Assembly: GCA_028289445.1 (NCBI GenBank)
Contig: JANQPO010000014.1
Coordinates: 531,944 to 570,228, forward strand
Direction of reading: 5' to 3'
DNA from: Tepidamorphaceae bacterium
GTDB lineage: Bacteria; Pseudomonadota; Alphaproteobacteria; Rhizobiales; JAKSCL01
DNA length: 38,285 nucleotides
Part shown: piece after piece, positions 9,244-18,131 of the stretch
How positions within the stretch are numbered: the first letter of the stretch is position 1
Layout: each line of letters opens with the position of its first letter
Notes under the pieces: model-generated
What the model was told of the DNA's origin: nothing
The model's database searches: none
Seen by the model: only the letters and a program-made list of their open reading frames with translations
Program-made: the position numbers and the translations under genes

Positions 9244-9675
9244 CTAATTGTCGCTGACTTCACCGAAGAAGCGCCCTGGCGTCACAGGCTGCATCCGCAC
9301 CAAGCGGGAATCGGCAACCGCCGCCTGCCGATGCCGCACGGCCTTGCGATAATCCGGGTCGCGCAGCATGGCGACAAAGGCATCGACACTGGGATATTCG
9401 GCGATGAACGCGAGATCCCATTGCTCGTTCGATGGCCCGATCAGCATCAGTTCGGGGTTGCCGAGCCACACTTGCCGGCCGCCGAGGCGGGCGAAGATCG
9501 GGCCGCTTTCGCTTGCATAGCTTTGGTAAGCTTCGGCTCCGGTCGCGACCGTGCCATCGTCATAAGCCACCGTCTCGCGAAACCGCAGCAGATTGAGCAT
9601 GTGCACGGGGCCATCGCGCTGCATTTCGCGAAAGCGCGCGAAATCTTCCTTCGTCGGATCGACATAGGCGGTCAT
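9244..9675 (-). CDS. DUF1330 family protein
   Basis: A 143-residue soluble protein with the DUF1330 pattern of the dimeric ferredoxin-like alpha/beta-barrel superfamily. VHMLNLLRFRE near residues 24-34, an AYQSYA segment, and SVDAFVAMLRDPDYRKAVRHRQAAVADSRL-type sequence in the second half are typical, the last being the helix and strand before the C-terminus. No enzymatic activity is established for the family. The ATG at 9675 lies nine bases after the smpB stop, so it is probably the last gene of the dapA-smpB transcript. The 91 bases between this gene and the convergent chemoreceptor are A+T-rich and hold no clear hairpin. Confidence 0.82.
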   Translation of the reverse strand: MTAYVDPTKEDFARFREMQRDGPVHMLNLLRFRETVAYDDGTVATGAEAYQSYASESGPIFARLGGRQVWLGNPELMLIGPSNEQWDLAFIAEYPSVDAFVAMLRDPDYRKAVRHRQAAVADSRLVRMQPVTPGRFFGEVSDN

Positions 9676-9684
9676 TGCCTGCTG

Positions 9685-10158
9685 CTACCCCTTTTCGCGC
9701 ATCAACCGGGCCTTTTCGCGCTGCCAGGAGCGGTCGCGCTCGGTCGCCCGCTTGTCGTGGAGTTTCTTGCCCTTGGCGAGCGCGATCTCCAGCTTCGCGC
9801 GGCCCTGGTCGTTGAAATAGAGCTTGAGCGGCACCAGCGTGTAGCCCTCGCGCTGAACGGCGCCCATCAGCCGGTTGATCTCGCGCTTGTGCAAGAGCAG
9901 TTTGCGCGGCCGGCGCGTTTGGTGATTGAACCGATTTCCAGCGCCGTACTCGGGGATGTAGGCGTTGAAGAGAAACAACTCCGCGCCGTCGGGCCCGGCA
10001 TAGGATTCGCCGATGTTCGCCTTCGACTGGCGCAGCGACTTGACCTCGGTGCCCTTCAGCTCGATGCCGGCCTCGTAGACCTGTTCTATGAAGTATTCGT
10101 GCCGCGCCTTGCGGTTCTCGGCGATGACGCGCCGCGCGGTCCCGTTTTCTGCGGCCAT
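9685..10158 (-). CDS. smpB: SsrA-binding protein
   Basis: SmpB binds tmRNA and brings it to stalled ribosomes for trans-translation. The full 157-residue protein is present: [28 protein letters not shown] at the N-terminus, the GESYA segment, the YIPEY and [16 protein letters not shown] stretch in the middle, and the basic C-terminal tail with KGKKLHDKR that enters the decoding centre. It starts 12 bases after the dapA stop on the same strand, an arrangement widely conserved in Hyphomicrobiales. The tmRNA gene itself is not in the window. Confidence 0.96.
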   Translation of the reverse strand: MAAENGTARRVIAENRKARHEYFIEQVYEAGIELKGTEVKSLRQSKANIGESYAGPDGAELFLFNAYIPEYGAGNRFNHQTRRPRKLLLHKREINRLMGAVQREGYTLVPLKLYFNDQGRAKLEIALAKGKKLHDKRATERDRSWQREKARLMREKG

Positions 10159-10170
10159 CGATCCATCGCC

Positions 10171-11049
10171 TTAGTTCAACAGGCCCGCATGGGTGAGCGC
10201 ATCGCGGACGATTTGACGGGTCTCATCCTGGATCGGCGCCAGCGGTGCACGAACCTTGGCCGAACACAGACCGAGCAACTCCGCGGCGTACTTGACCGGG
10301 CCGGGGCTGGCTTCGGCAAAAAGTCCGGTGTGAAGCGGCATCAACCGGTCCTGGATCGTCAAAGCCGCGCTGTAATCGCCGTTCAGCGTCGCCGTCTGAA
10401 ACTCCGAGCACAGACGCGGCGCGACGTTCGACGTCACCGAGATACACCCCTGTCCACCATGGGCGTTGAAGCCGAGCGCCGTGGCGTCCTCGCCGGAGAG
10501 CTGGATGAAGTCCGCACCCATCGCCTGGCGTTGCAGGCTGGTGCGGGTCATGTTCGCGGTCGCGTCCTTAACGCCGACGATATTGTCATAGTCCTCGAAC
10601 AGACGACGCATCGTGTCGACAGACATGTCGATCACGGAGCGGCCTGGGATATTGTAGATGAAGAGCGGTATCTCGATCGCCTCGGCAATCGTCGAGAAGT
10701 GCAGATAAAGGCCGTCCTGGGTCGGCTTGTTGTAGTAGGGCGTGACGACCAGGACCGCATCGGCGCCGGCCTTTTCCGCATGGATTGCCAGCGAAACAGC
10801 CTCAGCCGTCGCGTTGGAACCGGCACCCGCGATCACCGGCGCACGGCCGTCGGCCGCCTCGATGCACAACTCGACGACGCGATTGTGCTCGTCATGAGTC
10901 AGCGTCGGCGATTCCCCCGTTGTGCCAACGGGAACCAGGCCATGCGTGCCCTCTTTGATCTGCCAATCCACGAAGCGCTGGAAGCCATCCTCGTCGATCC
11001 CGCCGTTCTTGAACGGCGTGATCAGCGCGGTGTTGGAACCCTTGAACAT
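10171..11049 (-). CDS. dapA: 4-hydroxy-tetrahydrodipicolinate synthase
   Basis: DapA condenses pyruvate with aspartate semialdehyde, the first committed step to diaminopimelate and lysine. Active-site residues are all visible: T44-T45 in GTTGE, Y105/Y106 in TPYYNKP, Y132 and R137 in IYNIPGR, and the Schiff-base lysine K161 in GVKDAT. The length of 292 residues is standard. The ATG at 11049 has GGAG about eight bases upstream. It is divergent from the slt gene at 11284 and is followed closely by smpB. Confidence 0.96.
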   Translation of the reverse strand: MFKGSNTALITPFKNGGIDEDGFQRFVDWQIKEGTHGLVPVGTTGESPTLTHDEHNRVVELCIEAADGRAPVIAGAGSNATAEAVSLAIHAEKAGADAVLVVTPYYNKPTQDGLYLHFSTIAEAIEIPLFIYNIPGRSVIDMSVDTMRRLFEDYDNIVGVKDATANMTRTSLQRQAMGADFIQLSGEDATALGFNAHGGQGCISVTSNVAPRLCSEFQTATLNGDYSAALTIQDRLMPLHTGLFAEASPGPVKYAAELLGLCSAKVRAPLAPIQDETRQIVRDALTHAGLLN

Positions 11050-11283
11050 TGACCCTGCTCCGTTAGATGGTGCAAAAACCGGTTAGAAGCGGCGGACCAT
11101 ATCCGCCCTTTACGGCTGCGGCAACCGACGTTGGAGAACGGCGTTAAGCGGCAAAGCGTGATGGCGCACACAGCGATTTGACCGCAAGACCGATAGTTTC
11201 GGTAACGGCGCGGTCATATATCTGCGGCAGATTTTGACACGTTTGGATTGAAACGAATCGACATTCAAGAAGGAGCGCGATTG

Positions 11284-13494
11284 ATGCGTGCCCTTGGACT
11301 TGTTCTTTTCGGTGCCGGATTGGCCCTGACAGCCCCTTATGCGCAGCCGGCGGTCGCCGGACCGCAGACGATCGAGGACCTTCTGGCGCGTGACACAGCC
11401 GTGCCGTTGCCGCCGCGTCGTCCCGCCGACGATACGGCCACGATCGCCGCGTCGACCACCGCGCTTCCGGCAGCGCCCTATTCGCTTGCACCGCAGGCCG
11501 CCCCGGCGCTTGGAACTTCGGCTCAGGTTCAAACCGCGATCGCCCTGCCCGCCCGTGCCGCCAAGCCCGAAACCGCGCGCCGCGCGCCGGCCGCCTCGTT
11601 GTCGAGCGCCGACCTAAAGACTTTCAGGTCTGCCGTCTTGGCTTTGAAGAAAGGCGACCTTGCGACGACCGCGCGGCTGCAAAACGAGATTTCCGATTCC
11701 GTCGCCAAGGCGGCCATCGAGTGGCTGATCGTGCGCAATGCGCCCGGCTTCGGCGGCGCAGCCCGTGGACAAGCGTTTCTACAGCGTCACCCGGGCTGGC
11801 CGAGCCGTGACCGCATCCGCCGCAATATCGAGGCAACTCTCTTCAACACACCGGGCGATCCAGGCCAGGTCGCCGGTTATTTTGCCGCTCACCCGCCGCT
11901 CTCCGGCGAGGGTGAGATTGCCCACGGCCGAGCGCTCGTGCGCACCGGACAGAAGGCCAACGGCATGGCCTACATCCGCAAGGCTTGGTACACGCATCCT
12001 TTCACGGCCGGCGAAGAGCGCGCGATCCTGAAAGAGTTCGGCAAGCATTTGAAGCGCGCCGATCACCTGGCCCGCGCACAAGGCATGCTCTACCGCGATC
12101 GCATCAAGTCGGCCGAGCGGCTGTCGACGCATCTTAGTTCCGCCGAAAACAAAATGGTCAGTGCCTGGGCCAAGGTCATCCGACGCCAGCGCGGTGCGGG
12201 TGCGGCCCTCAAAGGGGTTCCCGCCGGAGCACGCAAGACCCCCGGCTATCAGTTCGCCAAGATCCAGTACACTCGCCGTGCCGGCGACTCCGTTGCCGCC
12301 GCGCGGCTGATGGCCAAGGCACCGCGCGATGCGCGCCTTCTGGTCGATACCGGCGAATGGTGGACCGAGCGGCGCGTCCTGTTGCGCCAGATGCTCAATG
12401 CCGGCCAGCATGAGTTGGCCTATCGCATGGCGGCCGACCATGCCTCGACGGAACCGGCGGACATCATAGCCGCCGAATGGCACGCCGGCTGGGTGGCGCT
12501 TAGCTATTTGAAGCGCCCGCGCGATGCCGCGAAGCACTTCGCGCGCATGACGCAATTCGCGGAAACGCCGATCTCGGTGGCGCGCGCCAACTATTGGCTT
12601 GGTCGGGCGACTGCCGGCGGCGGTGATCGCACCGGGGCCCGCGCCTATTACGCCAAAGCGGCCCAGCACATCACCACCTATTACGGTCAGCTCGCGGCCG
12701 AAGAGATCGGAATTGCACGCGTCGATCTGGGCCAAATCGCCAAATCGACACGCGCCGTCGATGCGCTGGAGCCGATGCGCGCCGCCACGCTATTCAAACA
12801 AGCCGGGCACGAGAGCTACGCCATGTCGCTGATTGTCGGCATGAGTTTCTACGTGACCGATGGACCGGCCTTCGCCCGGCTGTCGGTACTGGCCCGCGAG
12901 CTTGGCTCGCCGCATATCGCCGTCAATATCGCCAAGCGCGGCATGCGCGCCGGCGCCAATGTCGCCGACGAAGCTTATCCGCTTTCGACCATGCCCAATC
13001 GCGGCCGCAACAAGTCCGGCACGCCGCAAGCCTTCGTCTATGCAATCGCGCGCCAGGAAAGCGAATTCAATCGCGGCGCCGTGTCGAGCGCCGGTGCGCG
13101 GGGTCTGATGCAGCTGATGCCGGCAACGGCGCGCAGCATGAGCCGCGAGACGGGTCTCAAATACAGCCGTGCCAAGCTGACGTCCGATCCGAACTACAAT
13201 ATGACGCTCGGCTCGGCCTATCTCGCCAAGCGGCTCGATAACTTCAACGGCTCCTACATTATGGCAGCGGCCGCCTATAACGCCGGAAAGAGCCGGGTCG
13301 ATCGCTGGATCGAAGAATTCGGCGATCCGCGCAAGCGCGGTGTCGACCCGATCGACTGGGTGGAGCGCATCCCGTTCTCCGAGACCCGCAACTATGTCAT
13401 GCGGGTGATGGAGAACATGCAAGTCTACGAGGCGCGCCTATCGGGCAATTCAGCACCGCTCGACATCAAAAAGGACCTCAAGAAGGGCCGCTAG
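11284..13494 (+). CDS. slt: Soluble lytic murein transglycosylase (Slt-type), exported
   Basis: A periplasmic enzyme of 736 residues that cleaves peptidoglycan glycan strands to 1,6-anhydro-muropeptides. The N-terminus is a signal peptide with likely cleavage after AVA (about residue 25), followed by a proline/alanine-rich linker to about residue 110. A long helical superhelix domain leads to the SLT domain, with the catalytic glutamate E592 in ARQESEFN, then SSAGARGLMQLMPATA and AAAYNAGKSRV. The ATG at 11284 is preferred to the upstream ATG at 11248 because AAGGAG sits eight bases before it and the signal peptide starts there. It is divergent from dapA. The region between holds a short inverted repeat (11091-11107). 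Confidence 0.93.
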   Translation: MRALGLVLFGAGLALTAPYAQPAVAGPQTIEDLLARDTAVPLPPRRPADDTATIAASTTALPAAPYSLAPQAAPALGTSAQVQTAIALPARAAKPETARRAPAASLSSADLKTFRSAVLALKKGDLATTARLQNEISDSVAKAAIEWLIVRNAPGFGGAARGQAFLQRHPGWPSRDRIRRNIEATLFNTPGDPGQVAGYFAAHPPLSGEGEIAHGRALVRTGQKANGMAYIRKAWYTHPFTAGEERAILKEFGKHLKRADHLARAQGMLYRDRIKSAERLSTHLSSAENKMVSAWAKVIRRQRGAGAALKGVPAGARKTPGYQFAKIQYTRRAGDSVAAARLMAKAPRDARLLVDTGEWWTERRVLLRQMLNAGQHELAYRMAADHASTEPADIIAAEWHAGWVALSYLKRPRDAAKHFARMTQFAETPISVARANYWLGRATAGGGDRTGARAYYAKAAQHITTYYGQLAAEEIGIARVDLGQIAKSTRAVDALEPMRAATLFKQAGHESYAMSLIVGMSFYVTDGPAFARLSVLARELGSPHIAVNIAKRGMRAGANVADEAYPLSTMPNRGRNKSGTPQAFVYAIARQESEFNRGAVSSAGARGLMQLMPATARSMSRETGLKYSRAKLTSDPNYNMTLGSAYLAKRLDNFNGSYIMAAAAYNAGKSRVDRWIEEFGDPRKRGVDPIDWVERIPFSETRNYVMRVMENMQVYEARLSGNSAPLDIKKDLKKGR

Positions 13495-13542
13495 CGCCGG
13501 ATTTCCGATCGGCTTTTCTCCGAACGCGCGATCCGGTAGTTT

Positions 13543-13567
13543 CGCGGGTAGCTTTCGCATACCCGCG
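13543..13567 (+). promoter_or_regulatory. Hairpin overlapping the ribosome-binding site of the LysE-type gene
   Basis: A perfect eight-base inverted repeat (CGCGGGTA at 13543-13550, TACCCGCG at 13560-13567) encloses nine bases. Its right arm runs into the GAGG that serves the GTG start at 13579. It lacks a T run, so it is not a standard terminator for slt. Folding could restrict ribosome access to the exporter message. Confidence 0.4.
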
Positions 13568-13578
13568 AGGTCTTCGCC

Positions 13579-14205
13579 GTGATCGATCAGGCGACACTCA
13601 TCACCTATTTGGCGATCCTGCTCGGGTTCGTTTTCATTCCCGGACCGGCGGTCGTTCTGACGCTGGCGCGCGCCACGGGGTCCGGTACGCGGGTCGGTAT
13701 AGCGACGGGGCTTGGGATCGCCGCCGGCGACATCGTGCACACCGCAATGACGATTGTCGGGCTGTCCGCCGTCATTCTGGCGTCGGCCTTTCTCTTCAAC
13801 GTCATCAAATATCTGGGCGCAGCCTATCTCGTTTATCTGGGCATACGGGCCATTCTGGAACGAACCGACCTGAATGTGATGCCGGAAACCGCGACGCTCA
13901 CGCCAGCACGCGCCTTCCGGCAGGCCATCCTGGCCGAAGTTTTGAACCCGAAGTCGGCAATGTTCTTTCTCGCGTTCCTGCCACAGTTCGTGCAACCGCA
14001 GAACGGCGCGGTGCCTTTGCAACTAGCGATCCTTGGCTTGCTCTTCGTCCTCATGGGCCTGGTGAGCACCATGACGGTCGCGATCTCGGCCGGCGAAGTT
14101 GGCCGCTTCTTGAGACGCAATCCCGTCATCCTCAGATGGCAGGGCAAGGTCATCGGCAGTATTTACTGCGCGCTTGGGCTTCGCCTGGCGCTCCAGGAAC
14201 GGTAG
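13579..14205 (+). CDS. LysE/RhtB-family exporter
   Basis: A 208-residue inner-membrane protein of the LysE/RhtB amino-acid exporter superfamily. About six hydrophobic helices are visible. The N-terminal motif GFVFIPGPAVVLTLARATGSG matches the family signature (F-x-PGP), and the middle has KYLGAAYLVYLGIRAI followed by the typical hydrophilic stretch and FRQAILAEVLNPKSAMFF. The start is a GTG at 13579 with GAGG eight bases upstream. The substrate cannot be told from sequence; the family exports lysine, threonine, homoserine lactone and others. An alpha/beta hydrolase gene follows after 36 bases in the same direction. Confidence 0.9.
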   Translation: MIDQATLITYLAILLGFVFIPGPAVVLTLARATGSGTRVGIATGLGIAAGDIVHTAMTIVGLSAVILASAFLFNVIKYLGAAYLVYLGIRAILERTDLNVMPETATLTPARAFRQAILAEVLNPKSAMFFLAFLPQFVQPQNGAVPLQLAILGLLFVLMGLVSTMTVAISAGEVGRFLRRNPVILRWQGKVIGSIYCALGLRLALQER

Positions 14206-14241
14206 CTTGCCGTTAACCCGTGCCTGCGCAAAGAAAGAGCC

Positions 14242-15141
14242 ATGGACGCCACGACACATGTCGAACCCGAACCGGTTTTTGCGGACCGGTTCATCAGTGC
14301 CGGAGACGGCTTGCGGCTTCATGTGCGCGACTATGATGGCCCAGAAGATGGTGTCGCTCCGGCGATCTGCCTGCCTGGCCTAACGCGCTCCGCTCGCGAT
14401 TTCCACGATCTGGCGCTCGCGCTCGCACACCACGACACGACGCCGCGCCGCGTTATTACCCTTGAATCGCGCGGTCGCGGTCAATCGGATTACGACCAGA
14501 ATTGGCACAACTATAATGTGGTGACCGAACTTCATGATCTGATTACCGTTCTCACTGCCCTCAACATCGAACATGCCGGCTTTGTCGGCACATCGCGCGG
14601 CGGCATCCTTATCATGCTCCTGGCGGCCGCCCGCCCCGGCGCCATCCGATCAGCGGTGCTGAACGATGTCGGGCCGGTTATCGAGGTTCAGGGCCTGCTG
14701 CGCATCAAGCACATGCTTGCGGACTTGAAGCCGCCGGCATCGTGGGACGAGGCGGTTGCGGCATCGAAGCGTTTCGGTGCCGTCGCCTTTCCTGCGTTCA
14801 CTGATGCCGATTGGGAAAAGATGGCGCGCCAGACCTATCGCGACGACAACGGACAGCCAGTCATCGACTTCGACCTCTCGATCGCGAACACGATCGCCGA
14901 ATTCGACGCCGGTTCGCCGGCGCCCACTCTTTGGCCTCAGTTCTGCGCCCTCGCGCCTCGTCCGACACTCGTCGTGCGGGGTGAGCTTTCGACGCTTTTG
15001 ACCGAGGAAACCGTCGAAGCGATGATCGATGCCCACCCGCGTCTGGGTAGCCATACCGTTCCGGACGAAGGCCACGCGCCGACGCTTTGGGACAAAGACA
15101 CACAGACACGGATCGCAGACCACTTGGCCGCCGCCGACTAA
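14242..15141 (+). CDS. Alpha/beta hydrolase
   Basis: A soluble alpha/beta-hydrolase fold protein of 299 residues. The oxyanion region is LPGLTRSARDF (44-54), the nucleophile elbow is GTSRGG with S118, and the catalytic histidine is H278 in DEGHAP. The usual acid position in the GELSTLL segment (about 247-253) shows no aspartate where many relatives have one, so the acid may be E248 or lie elsewhere. LESRGRGQSD (74-83) is the strand-4 motif found in many esterases and C-C bond hydrolases. It lies just downstream of the LysE-type exporter. Substrate unknown. An AAAGAG lies close before the ATG. Confidence 0.88.
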   Translation: MDATTHVEPEPVFADRFISAGDGLRLHVRDYDGPEDGVAPAICLPGLTRSARDFHDLALALAHHDTTPRRVITLESRGRGQSDYDQNWHNYNVVTELHDLITVLTALNIEHAGFVGTSRGGILIMLLAAARPGAIRSAVLNDVGPVIEVQGLLRIKHMLADLKPPASWDEAVAASKRFGAVAFPAFTDADWEKMARQTYRDDNGQPVIDFDLSIANTIAEFDAGSPAPTLWPQFCALAPRPTLVVRGELSTLLTEETVEAMIDAHPRLGSHTVPDEGHAPTLWDKDTQTRIADHLAAAD

Positions 15142-15175
15142 GCTCCCGTCAAACGCGCTGGGTTTTGATGGGCGC

Positions 15176-15772
15176 TCAGGTGTCCCTCGCCAACTCGGAC
15201 GCTTGACCGACCCAGTTTTCGCGCTCGATCCGACCCTTGAAAGTCAAAAACGTATCGACCCAGGCGATTTCCTGCTCGCCCCAGGCGGCGATCTGATCGA
15301 AGTGAAAGACGCCCAGGGAGTGCAGGCGTTTTTCGTTGACGGGGCCGATCCCCTTGACGCGGGTCAGTTTGTCGGCGGTGCCTCCGCGTGGCTCTGTGAT
15401 CCCGGCCGGGCGTTTGCCGGCGGCGTCGGCAGCTGCCAGGGATGCCTCGTCGGCGCCATCGACCTTTGGCGCTGGATGCCCGGGCACAGGCGGTGCAGGT
15501 TCGCTGGCGGCGACCTCGGCCACTGGCGCTGCGGGTTCGGCTTTTGGTGTCTCCGGCGGCGCCGGTGATACCTGCCGTGTCACGGGCGCAGGCGCCGGTG
15601 CGGCGGCTCTTTCCGCCGGCTTCACAGGTTCAGCTAAAGGCGCGGTCGTGGCCTTTGAAGCCGTAGGCACGGCCATGTCTCCGCGACTCCGCCTGAACCA
15701 GGCGCCGGCGAAGCAACCGGCAATGAAGAAGATCAGTAGAAGGATGATCGCCAGGAAAACGAGATAGGTCAC
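15176..15772 (-). CDS. Membrane-anchored helix-hairpin-helix protein
   Basis: A 198-residue protein in three parts: an N-terminal membrane helix (about 3-24), a long alanine/proline-rich linker (about 35-130), and a C-terminal helix-hairpin-helix domain (about 135-198) with LTRVKGIGPVNEKRLHSLGV and a tryptophan-containing FKGRIERENW end. The C-terminal domain is the COG3743-type H3TH module, often annotated as 5' nuclease-like or as part of L21-like fusions. No nuclease active site is visible, so a DNA-binding or structural role is as likely. The start is a GTG at 15772 with GGGAG seven bases upstream. A small membrane ORF lies 13 bases upstream in the same direction. Confidence 0.8.
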   Translation of the reverse strand: MTYLVFLAIILLLIFFIAGCFAGAWFRRSRGDMAVPTASKATTAPLAEPVKPAERAAAPAPAPVTRQVSPAPPETPKAEPAAPVAEVAASEPAPPVPGHPAPKVDGADEASLAAADAAGKRPAGITEPRGGTADKLTRVKGIGPVNEKRLHSLGVFHFDQIAAWGEQEIAWVDTFLTFKGRIERENWVGQASELARDT

Positions 15773-15785
15773 CGCGCGTCTCCCG

Positions 15786-15881
15786 TCACGTATTTGGCCG
15801 TGCGGCGATCCATCCGGTGGCGCAACCGATCGCGAACGCCACGATCAGCCATGGCCATAAACTTGATATCACATACCCCAC
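15786..15881 (-). CDS. Very small membrane protein upstream of the HhH gene
   Basis: A short frame (31 residues from a GTG at 15881, or 33 from a GTG at 15887) encodes one hydrophobic helix, WPWLIVAFAIGCATGW, followed by a short polar tail. A run AGGGGG lies seven bases before the GTG at 15881, which favours that start. The stop lies 13 bases before the start of the helix-hairpin-helix gene, so the two are probably translated from one message. Short one-helix proteins with a W-P-W-L-x-x-A-F pattern occur near this kind of gene in other alphaproteobacteria, from memory. Function unknown. Confidence 0.5.
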   Translation of the reverse strand: MGYVISSLWPWLIVAFAIGCATGWIAARPNT

Positions 15882-16014
15882 GATCACGCCCCCTAGCCTT
15901 GTGCCGGCATCGCCACGCCTAGAGCGGCGCGAACCGACTCTAGCCGCGGCCGATCAATATCTCAACGCTTCTTCGCCGTGATGGTCGCTGTTGGTAGCCG
16001 AGGCTGTCGCTTCC

Positions 16015-16464
16015 TTAGGTCGCGATCCAATGCCGGTCATCGGTAAAGTCGTCGGGTACCGGATCCATTCTTTCAAGCGCATCCGAACGCTCGCGCAGTC
16101 GCTTGATTTCATCCCAAGCGGCTTGGTGAGTTGCCGCGATAATCCGTTCCGCATCCGGCCACTGCGCCAGATCCGCGCCATGCTTCCCGATGCTATCGAG
16201 CATTTCGGCAAGCGCGTTGCGCTGTTTGTGTTCGGGCATAATTGCCGTGATACGTCGACCAGCCTCCTCTTTGACATCCGCCAATGTAGGAGCGATTTCG
16301 GCGGGGAACTGGTCCAGCGTTGCGGTATCGGGCTGGGGACCCAGTTTGTCCGTATCCCAAAAATCGATGCGGGCCGCGTCTCCATCGACTGACACGATGA
16401 AGTCGCCACGCGAATGCTCTATCGCCTGCGATTTTAGGTAATTGGCAATCTGATTCGGTAGCAT
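16015..16464 (-). CDS. Small phage-tail-associated protein (hypothetical)
   Basis: I do not recognise a named family with confidence. The protein (149 residues from the ATG at 16464) is soluble and mostly helical. It has an N-terminal part near IANYLKSQAIEHSRGDF and a C-terminal helix with QAAWDEIKRLRERSDALE, like the end of small proteins that accompany tail fibres in phages. The open frame begins with a GTG at 16467; an AGGTGG just upstream favours the ATG at 16464. It lies eight bases after the stop of the DUF2793 protein on the same strand, so the two are probably translated together. Context is the main reason for the call. Confidence 0.5.
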   Translation of the reverse strand: MLPNQIANYLKSQAIEHSRGDFIVSVDGDAARIDFWDTDKLGPQPDTATLDQFPAEIAPTLADVKEEAGRRITAIMPEHKQRNALAEMLDSIGKHGADLAQWPDAERIIAATHQAAWDEIKRLRERSDALERMDPVPDDFTDDRHWIAT

Positions 16465-16472
16465 CACCCCAC

Positions 16473-17981
16473 CTATGATTTTCCAACGTAGAATATATCC
16501 ATGAACGTCACATCAGTGTTGCCGCTAAGTGACGTAATGGTCTCAGGGAGCCAAGCGTACCCTTCTATGTAGTCTGTGGTTCCGTTCATTTCGATCAGCG
16601 CTAGGACATTGTTCGTGATCCCCGATGCCGCCGAATCGCTGAAGTAAGAGCCCGTCTTCACCCGCGTGCCGTTTTTATAAATAGCCGGTTGGTTCGATTC
16701 GCCGCCCGTTCCGGTATTGGTCCAAACGCTAAGGATAACAGCGTACCAGCCGGCAAGAAGCGGCGTGAACCGATAGTTTGTCGTCGAATCGAACCAACCA
16801 TCGGTGTCTTCCGCTTCCGTTGTGAACTGAATCTTGTTGTAGGCGCTGGCCGTTCCGCCGGTTTGTGTTACCCCGTTCCTATTGACAGATGCTATGGGTG
16901 AAGAATCGGCATTGATTGTCACCTCGTTGGTATCGCTAGAGATGCTAACAGCGCTGCCAGCAACCAAGCTCTTGAACGGCAGATCGACGCCGTCTTTTGC
17001 CTTGGCTAGGCCCGTCCCGCTACCATCGTTACTCGTCGTGTTGGCCTCCCCGCCTCCACCGCCGCCAGAGCCAATGTCAGTGGTATTGCCGGCGCTGTCG
17101 CGAAACTGGACCTTCGTGGTACCGCTATCGTCATAGGCGTAGAGCCGCGCCGTGTTCGCTGCCGGATTGCCGGGAACCGTGATTTCGGAAATATCGACGT
17201 AACCCTTGAGCGCCGCGTCTTGCTCTAACGACACGTCGCCGGAGTCTTTGTCGATGACAATCGCCTCATAAAAGATTGTCCCATCCGGGCTCACCTTCAT
17301 ATGAAAGTCGTCGTCGCCGGTCAGCCCAAATTCGGCGCGACCTGAAAACGCGGTCTGAAACAGCACCGAGGCGGTATCCGCAGTGGCTTCCTTATTGATT
17401 TTCGCCTGCATGTTGCCGTTGCCGCTTTCGGCGTCGTCGAGCGCATCGAAGAGAACGGCATTTGACTTGACCGAAAGCTTATTCGTAGCGTCCGCCGCCG
17501 CGTTGACGCCTACCAGCGATAGGCTTTGCGCTTCGTCCGTGAATTCAGTGGCGGTCTCGCCGGAATTGACAGCAAGCAACTTGCCAGCCTGACCGGTGAA
17601 GTCACCGGGGGTGTCACTCAGATCCAAAAGTGTTTGCGCGCCGGCTGGAAGATCGGTCCAAGCCGATCCGTTATGGACAAGAACGGTATCCTCGTCCGCG
17701 ATCCAGGCACGCCAGCCCGTGACGGCCGGATAAAACTGCCACACGCCGTCCTGAAAGGCGGCAATTTGACCCTCTCGCCCAGTCCAGTCGCCTGAAGCCG
17801 GCGCTGCCGGGATATAGCGGTCGCCCTCGATCGGCGAACTCGGTGGGATCGTCAAATCACGATCAAGCACCGAAAGCTGCACGACGGCATCGAGCACATT
17901 CAGCGCTTCGTTATGAGTGACGTGTTTTTGCGATTGCGCCGCAATAATCCGCGGCATGGTGAGGTTCGGGGTATCGACCAC
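16473..17981 (-). CDS. DUF2793 tail protein with C1q-like C-terminal domain
   Basis: A 502-residue protein beginning with the DUF2793 pattern: QSQKHVTHNEALNVLDAVVQL, then IEGDRYIP, ASGDWTGREGQIAAF and WRAWIADEDTVLVHNGSAW (within about residues 15-112). DUF2793 occurs in tail or tail-fibre proteins of alphaproteobacterial phages and gene-transfer-agent-like elements. A repetitive middle part follows, with a polyglycine hinge near residue 305-315. The last 125 residues resemble a C1q/TNF-like jelly roll (YNKIQFTTEAEDTDGWF, then AGWYAVILSVWTNTG). It has the layout of a fibre with a receptor-binding head. The start is a GTG at 17981 with GGAG nine bases upstream. No capsid, terminase or integrase genes are nearby. 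Confidence 0.82.
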   Translation of the reverse strand: MVDTPNLTMPRIIAAQSQKHVTHNEALNVLDAVVQLSVLDRDLTIPPSSPIEGDRYIPAAPASGDWTGREGQIAAFQDGVWQFYPAVTGWRAWIADEDTVLVHNGSAWTDLPAGAQTLLDLSDTPGDFTGQAGKLLAVNSGETATEFTDEAQSLSLVGVNAAADATNKLSVKSNAVLFDALDDAESGNGNMQAKINKEATADTASVLFQTAFSGRAEFGLTGDDDFHMKVSPDGTIFYEAIVIDKDSGDVSLEQDAALKGYVDISEITVPGNPAANTARLYAYDDSGTTKVQFRDSAGNTTDIGSGGGGGGEANTTSNDGSGTGLAKAKDGVDLPFKSLVAGSAVSISSDTNEVTINADSSPIASVNRNGVTQTGGTASAYNKIQFTTEAEDTDGWFDSTTNYRFTPLLAGWYAVILSVWTNTGTGGESNQPAIYKNGTRVKTGSYFSDSAASGITNNVLALIEMNGTTDYIEGYAWLPETITSLSGNTDVTFMDIFYVGKS

Positions 17982-18131
17982 GCGGTAGCTCCGTGTGGCG
18001 CCTGCCTCCCACTGCGCTCAGCGATTTCGTCCGTTACCTGACCCGCGAACATGTCGCGACCCCATTGACCAGAACACCGATCCTATCCGGTGCTGGAGAC
18101 GGCGAGGATAAGATGAGGGGTGCACGCTTAC

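Noticed and set aside
9331..11052. Plus-strand open frame of 573 codons
   Set aside because: Runs antisense through DUF1330, smpB and dapA, all of which are certain; no start signal or domain.
11091..11107. Six-base inverted repeat between dapA and slt as an operator
   Set aside because: Short arms and no supporting context; noted only in the slt entry.
11779..12735. Minus-strand open frame of 318 codons within slt
   Set aside because: Shadow of the transglycosylase gene; sequence has no family resemblance.
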